Positions 1 through 8,392 of a DNA stretch of 64,000 nucleotides are shown here, piece by piece. Location: NCBI GenBank assembly GCA_002418265.1, contig DIDS01000009.1:1-64000 (forward strand), read 5' to 3'. This stretch comes from Acidimicrobiia bacterium UBA5794 (lineage in GTDB: Bacteria > Actinomycetota > Acidimicrobiia > Spongiisociales > UBA5794). The position numbers and the translations under genes were made by a program. The notes beneath the pieces were generated by a model, which was given only the letters and a program-made list of their open reading frames with translations, was not told the DNA's origin and did not search any database. How positions within the stretch are numbered: the first letter of the stretch is position 1; each line of letters opens with the position of its first letter.

Positions 1-127
1 GCTCCTCCCACATCACCTCAATGTTCGACACCCACCCCGGTACATAGACGAGATCTCGCGGTCCCTCCCCCACAGCCTGATACGCAACGTTGACATCCCC
101 ACTCTTGGCGTAACGCGTCACTTCCAC
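1..127 (-). CDS. N-terminus of an alpha/beta-hydrolase / cyclase-type signalling protein (partial)
   Basis: The minus strand reads without a stop from the left edge and gives TRYAKSGDVNVAYQAVGEGP followed by DLVYVPGWVSNIEVMWE. This is the usual opening of actinobacterial alpha/beta-hydrolase proteins that are often fused to a class III adenylate cyclase or LuxR module. Only about 42 residues are inside the window, so the fused domain cannot be seen. The start is uncertain: GTG at 127 is taken, GTG at 121 is possible, and the frame stays open further upstream with no ATG and no clear ribosome site. The gene is divergent from the membrane protein at 240. Family assignment rests on the N-terminal motif alone. 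Confidence 0.55.
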   Translation of the reverse strand, partial: MEVTRYAKSGDVNVAYQAVGEGPRDLVYVPGWVSNIEVMWEE

Positions 128-239
128 GAGGGTCGAGTCTACGAAAGATTCTTCGGTTGGTGGTAACGAAACGTCGATCCACCGTGGTTGGGTATGCTCG
201 TCCGTCAGATGGGTAGCTGCCTCAGCAGGAGGGAATCGG

Positions 240-701
240 ATGGATTATCTGCGATTCAGCGTCTGGTTCACCGCCATCCACCTCGGGGCGTACCTCGTGG
301 CCGGGGTGGTGAACCTGCGCTACACAAAAGACCTGTATCAGGGTGGCGACGCCCTCTTTGCCCCATTCCTCCGCGATGTATCGGAACCTTCTGAGCGGCA
401 ACGCCAGGGAATCGTCATGTGGTCGGCGCAGGTAGCGCGCGCTGTGCTCATGTCTGTGGTGCTCTATCCGATACTCGCACCCCTCGCAGACCTTTCTTTC
501 GCCGTTCGGTTCTTCTTCCTTGCAGGGTTGATGTTCGTCTATGCCGACCTCGCCTCGGCCACGCCGTTTTCCAACAACATCGAGGGGCTGGTCTACATGA
601 AACGGCGGTTCGTGACCGCCAACGTGTTCTGGAGGGTCCAGAGCGAGGCGATCGTATACAGCCTTCTCTTTGGTGGTCTTGCCAGCTGGCTCGCCTTTTG
701 A
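240..701 (+). CDS. Small integral membrane protein, unknown function
   Basis: A 153-residue protein. A strong ribosome site (AGGAGGG) lies just before the ATG at 240. Hydrophobic stretches near residues 8-25, 60-80, 83-105 and 135-153 suggest four membrane segments. A polar loop follows the first helix (RYTKDLYQGGD), and an EGLVYMKRRF segment lies before the last. I do not recognise the family. It stands between a divergent cyclase-type gene and cfa, with about 140 bp to the next gene, so it is probably its own transcription unit. Confidence 0.8.
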   Translation: MDYLRFSVWFTAIHLGAYLVAGVVNLRYTKDLYQGGDALFAPFLRDVSEPSERQRQGIVMWSAQVARAVLMSVVLYPILAPLADLSFAVRFFFLAGLMFVYADLASATPFSNNIEGLVYMKRRFVTANVFWRVQSEAIVYSLLFGGLASWLAF

Positions 702-845
702 ACCTGGACGCTCGGACCTCACATCTCCGCCAAGGCACTCGACATCCCCGTCAACGAGAATGCGTACCATTCGGACTACGGATGTGACAACCCAGAAGAC
801 CAAAAGGTCGGCCCGATCGAGATCCGGGACGAAAGGAGTCGTGCG

Positions 846-2102
846 ATGTCGGACCCCCTTACCATTTCGGAATCGATTTACCGACAACTTGCAGCAGCAG
901 CCGGAGAGCCGGTGGTGGCCATGCGTGCCTGGAACGGTGAGTTGTGGGGACCGGGAAACGCTCCGGCCACCATCGTCCTCAATCACCCCGGAGCCCTGCG
1001 CTCATTGCTCTTGCCAGCCAGTGACCTCACCGCCGGTGAGGCATACATCTACGACGACATCGACATCGAGGGAAATATTGTCGAGGCACTGCGATTCGCG
1101 GCCCGACTCGAAACGATGCGCACGAGGCGGTTTGCCGCACTGAGGCTGTTTCGCCGCCTGCGGAAGCTACCGGCAGAGAACCGACGAGATACGTCCGCCC
1201 GGCTGGCGTCGAAGGGGCGATTGCACACCAAAAAGCGTGACAAGGCGTCCGTCACTGCCCACTACAACACGGGCAACACCTTTTTCCGCCAGTTCCTCGA
1301 CCCCGCGATGGTCTATTCGAGCGCGGCGTTCCTCGATCCTGCCGAACCGCTTGAAAAGGCGCAGCAGCGCAAGATCGATCTCATCTGTCGCAAGCTTCAG
1401 CTGACACCCGGACAGCGGTTTCTTGATATCGGTTGTGGTTGGGGTGCCCTGGCGATTCACGCCGCCCAGCATTACGGCGTCAAAGCTTTGGGGGTGACCC
1501 TCAGCCGGCCTCAGGTCGAATTGGCCAGGGAAGAGGCTGCCTCAGCAGGGGTGGCCGATCGGGTCAGTTTCGAACTGCTCGACTATCGCGACATTGGGGG
1601 TCGCTTCGATGCGATTGCCTCGGTGGGGATGTTTGAACATGTCGGGCGAAAGCAGCTCTCGCGATATTTTGGCGGTGTCCGGGATCTGCTTGAACCGGGT
1701 GGCACGTTCTTGAACCATGGCATTGTGACCAGGAACCGGCGCCCCGGTCGTGTCAAGCCCACTTTTGTCAACACCTATGTGTTTCCCGACGGGGAATTGA
1801 CAACAGTCGATGCCGTCATCGGGGAGGCTGAGCAGGCCGGTTTGGAGCTTCGAGATGCCGAATCGCTACGTACCTCGTATGCCTTGACCTTGCAACACTG
1901 GGTCGACAATCTTGAGACGAATCGGGAGGCAGCCCTCAAAGCCGCCGACGAGACGACCTATCGGATCTGGCGGCTCTACATGGCGGGTTCCGCGATTGCT
2001 TTCGAGAGCGCCGCCATATCGATCTATCAGCTCCTTCTCCACAAGACGGACCGCCCGTGGACATACGGCCGGAGACATCTCCTTGCCGCCGACGACCAAT
2101 GA
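846..2102 (+). CDS. cfa: Cyclopropane-fatty-acyl-phospholipid synthase family methyltransferase
   Basis: A 418-residue SAM-dependent methyltransferase that adds a methylene or methyl group to unsaturated acyl chains of membrane phospholipids. The SAM-binding motif I, FLDIGCGWGALAIHA, is near residue 192. The family signature before it, HYNTGNTFFRQFLDPAMVYS, is near residue 137, and EHVGRKQL near residue 263 matches the conserved active-site region. The length is normal for the family. The start follows GAAAGGAG. The stop overlaps the start of the next gene (ATGA), so the two are translationally coupled. Cfa activity or a related lipid-tail methyltransferase are both possible. Confidence 0.9.
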   Translation: MSDPLTISESIYRQLAAAAGEPVVAMRAWNGELWGPGNAPATIVLNHPGALRSLLLPASDLTAGEAYIYDDIDIEGNIVEALRFAARLETMRTRRFAALRLFRRLRKLPAENRRDTSARLASKGRLHTKKRDKASVTAHYNTGNTFFRQFLDPAMVYSSAAFLDPAEPLEKAQQRKIDLICRKLQLTPGQRFLDIGCGWGALAIHAAQHYGVKALGVTLSRPQVELAREEAASAGVADRVSFELLDYRDIGGRFDAIASVGMFEHVGRKQLSRYFGGVRDLLEPGGTFLNHGIVTRNRRPGRVKPTFVNTYVFPDGELTTVDAVIGEAEQAGLELRDAESLRTSYALTLQHWVDNLETNREAALKAADETTYRIWRLYMAGSAIAFESAAISIYQLLLHKTDRPWTYGRRHLLAADDQ

Positions 2103-4012
2103 CGGGTCAAACCTATAGACCCGACGATGAGGACGCCTTCTTTGCGGCAAGGGATGAGTTGGTATCTCGCTTTGAAGGGAGTCGTGGAGGGCGCGATCTC
2201 GGCTGGGTGGCATCACAGGTGATGGACTTCAAGTGGGGTTATCTGGATGGAGATCTGTCTCGATGGGAGACCGCAGACATCGAGGAGATCCTGCTGGGAC
2301 TGTATCCGGCGAAGGTGGTGCTGGACCCTGAAGACCTCGACCAGGTGGTGACCGGGTTCGCAGGTTTTCTCCGGTTTCTCGGTGATGACGGGATCGTTAC
2401 GCACAGCCATGCCCTTCGGATGGCCGAGTCAGTCGAACGGCTTGCAGCGCAATTCGAGGCGGCGGCAATGGATGAGAACAACTGGTCCATGGGCAAACGA
2501 CTCTGGAGCTTCGCCCAGTCCGAAGGGGTTGACCCATCGGATCCCCACGCGGTACAGGAATTCCTCGATGACTTCAATCAGCGGTCCTTCGCTGAACGGG
2601 ACGCCGTGCTCGGACCGTCCCCAGTTCCCGATGTGGCTTCCCTCGGAGACGCCTTCGTTGGGGCACTCCCACCCATCGTGCTCCCTCCCATCGACGAGTT
2701 GGAGTCCACAGCGCGCAACACCGTGGCATACACACAGCTCCAACGTCTCGTTGACTACGTGGGGGACGGTAAACCACTGACAGACAGGGGCAACCTGAAA
2801 CTTGTCGATGGCAAGGCTCTGGTCGACCTGCTCGAGACCGCAGATCGGTTCGACGAAAAGATCGGCGACCGTGTGTTCAAGACCAGATCGAGCGCGGACC
2901 TTGCCGGTGTCGATCTCATCTTCCAGATGGCCCTGGAAGCCAAGATCCTGACCCGAAAGGGCAAGAAGCTGCTACCCGGACCCAACGCTGACCTTATTGA
3001 TGATCCCCTTGCAGCGTTGTATGCAGCCTGGCTCGTTCTTCTCCACACGATCGGCCCAACACAGCACCGGTACCGAAACGAACGATACGGCTGGGACTGG
3101 TTCGCCGAGGAACTCGACGCCTCACTTCCCTTTGTCCTGGTGGATCTGTATCGCCACGGCGACATCCCGATCGACGAGATCATCGAAGACGCCTGGGGCA
3201 ACATGCTCGACGTGTTCGATCTCAAGGATCTAACTGCTGACAGACTCAAGTTCCACCAGGGTCTGGTGGACATGTCACTGCGCAGAGCACTCGACGTCCT
3301 GGGCGACCTTGGCTCAGTTCGTGTCGAAGATGTCACCGAGAAACCCACCAGGTACGGCGGAACCGACCGCACCGGGGGTGTGGCTGGATTGACACCGCTG
3401 GGGAAATGGGCTGTACAACGTTGGATCTCGAGAGTGGTGTCGGCCCCGATCGTCGGAGCCCTGAGAGAGTCGACCGCCTCGGAGCTGCTTGCGGCCGTGT
3501 CGAATATCTCCGAGGCGGAAGCTGTGGCAGAGATCGATACATGGGTCGACCACCAGGGACCCGGAGCGGCCCTGCAATTGGTGGAGGCAATGCGAACCGC
3601 CGACGAGACAGAACGCGGGCTCGGGTTCAGGGCTTTGCTCCGTATCGGCCCTGACGCCGAACATGCGGTGAACCGCCTCTCAGACGACGTCGAGTTTGCA
3701 CCCTACGCGACCGTGTGGCGCATCGACACCTGCATCGGCAGCCTCGATGACATCGACTGCAGGGGCGATGTGGAACGGTTCGTGCGCCTGCTGGACGTCG
3801 TCATCGAGTTGTGGGGACCTGCAGCAGCTTTGGGTACCTGGGTGGGGCCCGCCGCCGGCACCGATGGCGTTTCGTCAATGGTCGAACAGGCTTGGCGGGT
3901 GAAGCTGCCTCAGACCGAACAAGTCCTCGCCACAATCGCCAGCGGGCACCCGGACAAATCGACCGCCAAGGCCGCTCGAAAAGCTCTCTTCAAATATCGC
4001 ACCGCGGTCTAA
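2099..4012 (+). CDS. Conserved hypothetical protein, 637 aa
   Basis: The ATG at 2099 overlaps the stop of cfa. The frame opens 42 bp earlier, but that part lies inside cfa and is less likely to be used. The protein is soluble and mostly helical, without signal peptide or membrane segment. The N-terminal third carries acidic helices (FKWGYLDGDLSRWETADIEE). The middle has a winged-helix-like stretch (LTRKGKKLLPGPNADLIDDP, near residue 300). The C-terminal third resembles helical repeats. I do not recognise a catalytic motif. Tight coupling to cfa suggests a shared role or shared expression, but function is unknown. Confidence 0.8.
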   Translation: MTGQTYRPDDEDAFFAARDELVSRFEGSRGGRDLGWVASQVMDFKWGYLDGDLSRWETADIEEILLGLYPAKVVLDPEDLDQVVTGFAGFLRFLGDDGIVTHSHALRMAESVERLAAQFEAAAMDENNWSMGKRLWSFAQSEGVDPSDPHAVQEFLDDFNQRSFAERDAVLGPSPVPDVASLGDAFVGALPPIVLPPIDELESTARNTVAYTQLQRLVDYVGDGKPLTDRGNLKLVDGKALVDLLETADRFDEKIGDRVFKTRSSADLAGVDLIFQMALEAKILTRKGKKLLPGPNADLIDDPLAALYAAWLVLLHTIGPTQHRYRNERYGWDWFAEELDASLPFVLVDLYRHGDIPIDEIIEDAWGNMLDVFDLKDLTADRLKFHQGLVDMSLRRALDVLGDLGSVRVEDVTEKPTRYGGTDRTGGVAGLTPLGKWAVQRWISRVVSAPIVGALRESTASELLAAVSNISEAEAVAEIDTWVDHQGPGAALQLVEAMRTADETERGLGFRALLRIGPDAEHAVNRLSDDVEFAPYATVWRIDTCIGSLDDIDCRGDVERFVRLLDVVIELWGPAAALGTWVGPAAGTDGVSSMVEQAWRVKLPQTEQVLATIASGHPDKSTAKAARKALFKYRTAV

Positions 4013-4157
4013 CAGCCAAGGGAACCTGCCACACTCCGGGAGCTGAATGGGACCAGCCCGGTCGTTTCTTGGGGCGAGAACCGGATCCCGATCCTCGTCG
4101 TATTCCTCTTGAGGGCAGTCCGAGTTCTCGACTGCCAGAATCAAAGAGGAGTGACAC

Positions 4158-4928
4158 GTGAAAAAACGACTAGCGGTGCTGGTGGTAGCGATCGGGTTGG
4201 TGGCGGCAGCCTGCAGCTCAAGCGCGACAACCGAAACAACCACCACCACAGCAGAAACGACGACAACAACTGGTGGGCCGGATGGCGGAATGCCTGAAAC
4301 GGCGCCGGCGTCCGTCATTGCAGAAGACCAGACCAGCGATGGGACCGCAATCGTCATCAAGTCCGTCGATCTGCCCGCGGCCGGATTCATCGCCGTTCAC
4401 GCGGACAATGATGGGTCACCGGGAGCTGTGATCGGACATTCCGATCTGCTGCCAGCGGGTACATCCACAGATGTCTCCGTCGTTCTCGACACACCGATCA
4501 ATGACGACTCTGTCCTGTGGCCAATGGCTCACATCGACATGGACGAGGATGGTGAGTACACCTTCGTACCGCCGGACAATGCGATTGATGTGCCAGGTCT
4601 TACTGCAGATGGCGATGTTGCGATGGTTCCCGTCAAGGTAGATGTCTCAGATGAAGCTTCGGCACCCACAGCCGCTGGAAGTGAGATATCGATCAAGAAC
4701 TTTGCTTTCGGTCCTGCAGACATCACGATCTCGGTCGGCGAGACGGTCAGATGGACCAACGATGAGGACAGTATTGGACATACGACCACGTCGGATGACG
4801 GTATCTGGAACTCGGGCATGTTGAATCCCGGTGATACCTTCGAGCAGACATTCACCGAACCCGGAACGTTCACATACTTCTGTTCGATTCACCCATCAAT
4901 GACGGCGAGCATCACGGTCAACGGATAA
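4158..4928 (+). CDS. Blue-copper (cupredoxin) lipoprotein with a DUF7282-like middle domain
   Basis: Starts with GTG at 4158, seven bases after AGAGGA. A signal peptide ends in the lipobox VAAAC (Cys19), followed by a Ser/Thr-rich linker. Residues about 55-165 look like the DUF7282 beta-sandwich (IVIKSVDLPAAGFIAVH ... VPVKVDV). Residues about 170-256 are a plastocyanin/amicyanin-like domain with a type 1 copper set: His208 in SIGHT, then Cys242, His245 and Met248 in YFCSIHPSM. It is probably an electron carrier anchored to the outer face of the membrane. It lies 10 bp before the ECF sigma gene and may be part of the same transcript. Partner enzyme unknown. Confidence 0.85.
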   Translation: MKKRLAVLVVAIGLVAAACSSSATTETTTTTAETTTTTGGPDGGMPETAPASVIAEDQTSDGTAIVIKSVDLPAAGFIAVHADNDGSPGAVIGHSDLLPAGTSTDVSVVLDTPINDDSVLWPMAHIDMDEDGEYTFVPPDNAIDVPGLTADGDVAMVPVKVDVSDEASAPTAAGSEISIKNFAFGPADITISVGETVRWTNDEDSIGHTTTSDDGIWNSGMLNPGDTFEQTFTEPGTFTYFCSIHPSMTASITVNG

Positions 4929-4938
4929 CGTTTCACAA

Positions 4939-5490
4939 ATGGCAACCAGCCCTCCCCTCGACGACTGTCAACTCCTCGATGGCTTCATCAGGCGCGACGA
5001 ATCAGCAATCCGCGAGATATTCGGGCGGTACGGGGGCGCGGTTTTTGGTATCGCAATGAAGGTCCTCGAGGATCGAGGTCATGCAGAAGAGGCTGCCCAG
5101 CAGACGTTCATCAAGGCGTGGCAGGCCGCCGATCGGGTGGATCCAAACCGCGACATCGGTCCATGGCTCTACACGATTGCCAGACGGGTCGCGATCGACG
5201 TTTATCGCAGGGAGCACAGGCATGCTGTGATCGAGCTCGAAGATCGTGAGATCGCTGTCCTCCCACCATCGATTGAGGGAGCGTGGGAGCAGTGGCAGGT
5301 GCGTCTGGCCGTCGAAAGCCTCCCACCGAGTGAAAGCACCATTCTGAAACACATGTACTTCCTGGGCTATACCCAGCAGGAGACAGCAGAACGTCTCGAT
5401 GTTCCCGTCGGAACGGTGAAGTCGAGGTCACACCGAGCACATCGCAAGCTTGCCCAGAGCTTGAGTCATCTCAGGGAGGAGAGCGCATGA
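4939..5490 (+). CDS. ECF-family RNA polymerase sigma factor
   Basis: A 183-residue sigma factor. Region 2 covers about residues 25-90 (GHAEEAAQQTFIKAW, then IGPWLYTIARRVAIDVYRRE). Region 4 covers about 125-178 and has the helix-turn-helix GYTQQETAERLDVPVGTVKS. Its stop overlaps the ATG of the anti-sigma gene, the standard arrangement for a sigma/anti-sigma pair. It probably responds to an envelope or redox signal passed on by that partner. The subfamily resembles those paired with RskA-type regulators. Confidence 0.93.
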   Translation: MATSPPLDDCQLLDGFIRRDESAIREIFGRYGGAVFGIAMKVLEDRGHAEEAAQQTFIKAWQAADRVDPNRDIGPWLYTIARRVAIDVYRREHRHAVIELEDREIAVLPPSIEGAWEQWQVRLAVESLPPSESTILKHMYFLGYTQQETAERLDVPVGTVKSRSHRAHRKLAQSLSHLREESA

Positions 5491-6161
5491 ACTGCGACGA
5501 CGTACGTGCAGCCCTTCTTGGGGGTGAAGCATCAGAAGCGATCTCACTCCACCTCCAAGGATGTGTTGCGTGTCGCAGATCTGTCGGGACGATCGATTTG
5601 ATCCGATCCGAGCTCTCGAGCGAATCGGTGTGGGTCGAGCCTCCTGCTGATCTCGAGGAGACAATCGTTGCGGCGATCGTCGGTGTCGATCAACCCCGGA
5701 CCCATGCACCGACACAGGACAGCACTCCATCCAAGACTCGGGTCACTCGACGCTCGCGTGGTGTGATGCTTGGTTTCGCTGCGGCAGCGGTTGTCCTCGT
5801 GGCGATCGCTTTCTCCCTCCTGTCCCGGGCACCTGCACCCGACTGGGAGGTGGCAATGGTCGGTACCGGCGCCAATCCGGAGGCGACCGCGGTCGTAGCC
5901 GGTTGGAACACGGACGCGGGCACTCGTTTGCTGCTTGAATCGAGCAATCTCGCCCCGGCGCCCGAGGGCTCCATCTATCAGCTTTGGTTCTCAGAGGGAT
6001 CAACCAACGTGTCTGCGGGAACCTTCACGGACCCATCCCGCGTGGAGCTCACCGTTGGGATCGCTCGCAAGGACTATCCCAACGTATGGATCTCCCTGCA
6101 CCCGATCAACGCAGGAACCGACCCGGGTCCAGCATTGTTGCATTCGATCGACGCACCATGA
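5487..6161 (+). CDS. Anti-sigma factor, RskA type
   Basis: 224 residues. The N-terminal zinc anti-sigma motif HxxxCxxC is present as His22, Cys26 and Cys29. One membrane helix lies near residues 92-114 (VMLGFAAAAVVLVAIAFSLL). The extracytoplasmic C-terminal half matches the RskA domain (WEVAMVGTGANPEATA ... IYQLWFSEG ... PNVWISLHP). It would hold the upstream sigma factor at the membrane until a signal triggers release. The ATG overlaps the sigma stop. It converges with the TetR gene, whose end is 13 bp away. Confidence 0.92.
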   Translation: MNCDDVRAALLGGEASEAISLHLQGCVACRRSVGTIDLIRSELSSESVWVEPPADLEETIVAAIVGVDQPRTHAPTQDSTPSKTRVTRRSRGVMLGFAAAAVVLVAIAFSLLSRAPAPDWEVAMVGTGANPEATAVVAGWNTDAGTRLLLESSNLAPAPEGSIYQLWFSEGSTNVSAGTFTDPSRVELTVGIARKDYPNVWISLHPINAGTDPGPALLHSIDAP

Positions 6162-6174
6162 GAAGGGCCCATCT

Positions 6175-6741
6175 TCAGCGACGGGTGTCAATGAGGGCCC
6201 GCGCCGCGGCGGTGAGCCCTGTTGCTGGGTTGTGGGGTCCGAAGATGCGGGCGGCGACCCAAGCGCCGTCCATCAACAGCAGCAGCTGATTTCCCAGCTC
6301 CTCGTAGTCGCTGAGCCCAGCCTGCCGGGCCAGGTCCACAAACCGGTCACGGACGGCCTTTTTGTGGTCGAGAGCGACCTGGTGGCCCGGATGGTCACGG
6401 TCGGGGAACTCGGCGGCGGTGCCCTGGAAGGTGCACCCGAGACATTCGGGGCTGGTGGCGAGTTTCTCGATGGCTTCGAACATGGCGATGAGCCTGTCGA
6501 GGGGATCGTCAATGCCAGCTACTTCACCGTCGAGCCATTCCCAGAACTGGCGGTTGGATGCTTCGAGGTAGGCGACGATCAGGTCGTCTTTGGAGGGGAA
6601 GTGTCGGTAGAGGCTCATCTTGGCCACACCGGCTTCGGCGATGATGGTGTCGATCCCGACCGCTCGGAACCCGTCGCGGTAGAACAATCGCTGGGACGTC
6701 TCCAGGATTCGTTCCCGTACTGGTAGTTGTTCGGTGACCAT
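6175..6741 (-). CDS. TetR/AcrR family transcriptional regulator
   Basis: 188 residues. The N-terminal DNA-binding domain is typical: ERILETSQRLFYRDGFRAVG then AEAGVAKMSLYRHFPSKDDL (helix-turn-helix about residues 27-50). The C-terminal ligand-binding half resembles TetR_C-type repressors (CLGCTFQGTAAEFPD). It is divergent from a three-gene F420-type redox operon. The 80-bp spacer carries two perfect palindromes, one of them inside the promoter of that operon. It is therefore likely the repressor of the operon, lifted by an unknown small molecule that the operon enzymes may act on. Confidence 0.93.
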   Translation of the reverse strand: MVTEQLPVRERILETSQRLFYRDGFRAVGIDTIIAEAGVAKMSLYRHFPSKDDLIVAYLEASNRQFWEWLDGEVAGIDDPLDRLIAMFEAIEKLATSPECLGCTFQGTAAEFPDRDHPGHQVALDHKKAVRDRFVDLARQAGLSDYEELGNQLLLLMDGAWVAARIFGPHNPATGLTAAARALIDTRR

Positions 6742-6745
6742 CGAG

Positions 6746-6774
6746 TTGACATAGTACAGACTGGTCTGTACATT
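6746..6774 (+). promoter_or_regulatory. Promoter of the F420 redox operon with an operator inside the spacer
   Basis: A consensus -35 TTGACA (6746-6751), a 17-bp spacer and a -10 TACATT (6769-6774) face the redox operon. The palindrome GTACAGAC-TG-GTCTGTAC (6754-6771), with two perfect 8-bp arms, fills the spacer and touches the -10. A TetR dimer bound here would block RNA polymerase. The spacing and symmetry are seen directly; binding by the neighbouring TetR protein is inferred. Confidence 0.8.
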
Positions 6775-6789
6775 GCAATTCTGTCAGAT

Positions 6790-6803
6790 AGACAGACCTG
6801 TCT
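6790..6803. promoter_or_regulatory. Second TetR-type palindrome before the redox operon
   Basis: A perfect inverted repeat AGACAG-AC-CTGTCT lies 19 bp downstream of the first palindrome and shares its CAGAC/GTCTG core. It sits in the 5' leader just before the ribosome site GGAGGATGAG of the gene at 6821. It is probably a second operator that strengthens repression. Confidence 0.65.
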
Positions 6804-6820
6804 CTACAGAGGAGGATGAG

Positions 6821-7501
6821 ATGCAGATTGCAGTGTTGGGTACCGGACCGGTGGGTCAGTCGTTGGCGGCGAAGCTGGCCAGTTTGGGTCACCAGGTCAC
6901 CATTGGGACGAGGGACGTGGAGGCGACAATGGGTCGCACCGAGCCCGATTCGTTCGGAAACCCTCCATTCTCGGAGTGGGCCGCACAACACACCAACATC
7001 GCGGTGGCGACTTTCGCTGAGGCTGCAGCTGGGGCCGCATGGGTGGTCAATGCCACCAATGGTGCCGGGTCGATCGCGGCGTTGGAGGCAGCGGGCGAGA
7101 CGAGCCTCGCTGGCAAGGTGCTGGTTGATGTCGCGAATCCGCTTGACTTCTCCCAGGGCATGCCCCCGGCGTTGCTGGTGTCAAACACCGACTCGTTGGG
7201 TGAACAGATCCAGCGTCGCTTCCCCGACGCTCGGGTGGTCAAGACGTTCAACACGATGAACGCCTACCTGATGGTGGACCCGACCTTGGTCGCTGGCGGC
7301 GACCACACCGTGTTCGTGTCGGGTGACGATCAAGATGCCAAGGCTGCCGTGACCGAGCTTCTCGAGTCGTTTGGGTGGTCTGATATCGTTGATCTGGGTG
7401 ATATCACCACCGCTCGAGGCAGCGAGATGTTGTTGCCGATCTGGGTGCGGCTCTGGAGTGCCCTCGGAAACCCGATGTTCCAGTTCAAGATCGCCCGGTG
7501 A
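6821..7501 (+). CDS. F420-dependent NADP reductase-like oxidoreductase
   Basis: 226 residues. A Rossmann fold starts at the N-terminus (IAVLGTGPVGQSLAAKLASL, GxGxxG at residues 7-12), followed by GHQVTIGTRD and then a domain with VVKTFNTMNAYLM. This matches the NADP oxidoreductase, coenzyme F420-dependent family (Fno/NpdG-like). The ATG at 6821 is chosen because it follows GGAGGATGAG; an upstream in-frame start would run through the promoter palindromes. With the LLM enzyme and Ddn-like protein it forms an F420 redox operon under TetR control. The exact substrate is unknown; such paralogues do not always use F420. Confidence 0.85.
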   Translation: MQIAVLGTGPVGQSLAAKLASLGHQVTIGTRDVEATMGRTEPDSFGNPPFSEWAAQHTNIAVATFAEAAAGAAWVVNATNGAGSIAALEAAGETSLAGKVLVDVANPLDFSQGMPPALLVSNTDSLGEQIQRRFPDARVVKTFNTMNAYLMVDPTLVAGGDHTVFVSGDDQDAKAAVTELLESFGWSDIVDLGDITTARGSEMLLPIWVRLWSALGNPMFQFKIAR

Positions 7502-7516
7502 GATGGGGAGAACCAC

Positions 7517-8392
7517 ATGAAGGTGAGTGTTCAGGTCGCCGACTTCACCTGGCCGGGTGGGGACGCTGCCATCGCTTCGGGGTTGCGTGCGATCGGCCAA
7601 GCAGCAGACGAGGCCGGGTTCGACACCGTGTGGGTGATGGACCACTTCTTCCAGCTCGAACCCATGTTGGGCCCGGCAGACCACGCCATGTTGGAGGGCT
7701 ACACCACCTTGTCGTACCTGGCTGGGATCACCGAAAACGTCCGGTTGGGAACCCTGGTCACCGGTGTCCACTACCGCACCGCAGGGCTCCTCGCCAAGAC
7801 GGTCACCACCCTTGATGTGTTGTCCGGGGGCCGTGCCTGGTTGGGGATCGGTGCTGGCTGGTACGAACGCGAGTCGGTTGGTCTGGGTTTCCCGTTCCCG
7901 CCCCTCACCGACCGCTTCGAGCAGCTCGAGGAGGCCCTCCAGATCGTGCTTCAGATGTGGTCGGGTGACCGCACCCCAATCGAAGGCGCCCACTACCAGC
8001 TTGCCGAGCCGATCAACAGCCCCCAAGCACTCACCAAGCCGCGGCCACCCATCCTGATCGGCGGAGCCGGCGAGAAGAAGACGCTACGGATGGTCGCCCA
8101 GTATGCCGATGCCGCCAACCTGTTCATCCACCCCGGTATCGAGACCCTACGCCGCAAGCTCGATGTACTCAAGGCCCACTGTGAGCGTATGGGTCGCGAC
8201 TATGACGAGATCTCCAAGACGGTCGGGGGGTTCTTCTACACTGGGCAACCCCTCTCCGAGATTGTCGAGCAGGTGAAACCGTTGGCCGAGGTCGGTTTCG
8301 ACCACGCGATCTTCAACGTGTACGACGACTACCTGGGCACGCCCGTGGAACGGCTGGCCACTGAGGTGTTGCCGGCGATTGCCGAGCTGTGA
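7517..8392 (+). CDS. LLM-class F420-dependent oxidoreductase
   Basis: 291 residues with the luciferase-like TIM-barrel pattern: DEAGFDTVWVMDHFFQLEPM near residue 35, LGTLVTGVHYRTAGLLAKTV near 77, GRAWLGIGAGWYERE near 106 and PPILIGGAGEKKTLRM near 177. The closest family type is TIGR03560-like LLM enzymes, which use F420 to oxidise or reduce small organic molecules. It follows the reductase gene by 15 bp and overlaps the next gene by 4 bp, so it is the central gene of the operon. Confidence 0.9.
   Translation: MKVSVQVADFTWPGGDAAIASGLRAIGQAADEAGFDTVWVMDHFFQLEPMLGPADHAMLEGYTTLSYLAGITENVRLGTLVTGVHYRTAGLLAKTVTTLDVLSGGRAWLGIGAGWYERESVGLGFPFPPLTDRFEQLEEALQIVLQMWSGDRTPIEGAHYQLAEPINSPQALTKPRPPILIGGAGEKKTLRMVAQYADAANLFIHPGIETLRRKLDVLKAHCERMGRDYDEISKTVGGFFYTGQPLSEIVEQVKPLAEVGFDHAIFNVYDDYLGTPVERLATEVLPAIAEL

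Noticed and set aside
222..986. A 254-codon minus-strand frame over the membrane protein and the start of cfa
   Set aside because: The plus-strand genes have proper ribosome sites and recognisable proteins. The minus frame has none.
2057..2098. Upstream start for the 637-residue hypothetical gene
   Set aside because: It lies inside cfa and has no ribosome site. The ATG overlapping the cfa stop is the typical arrangement.
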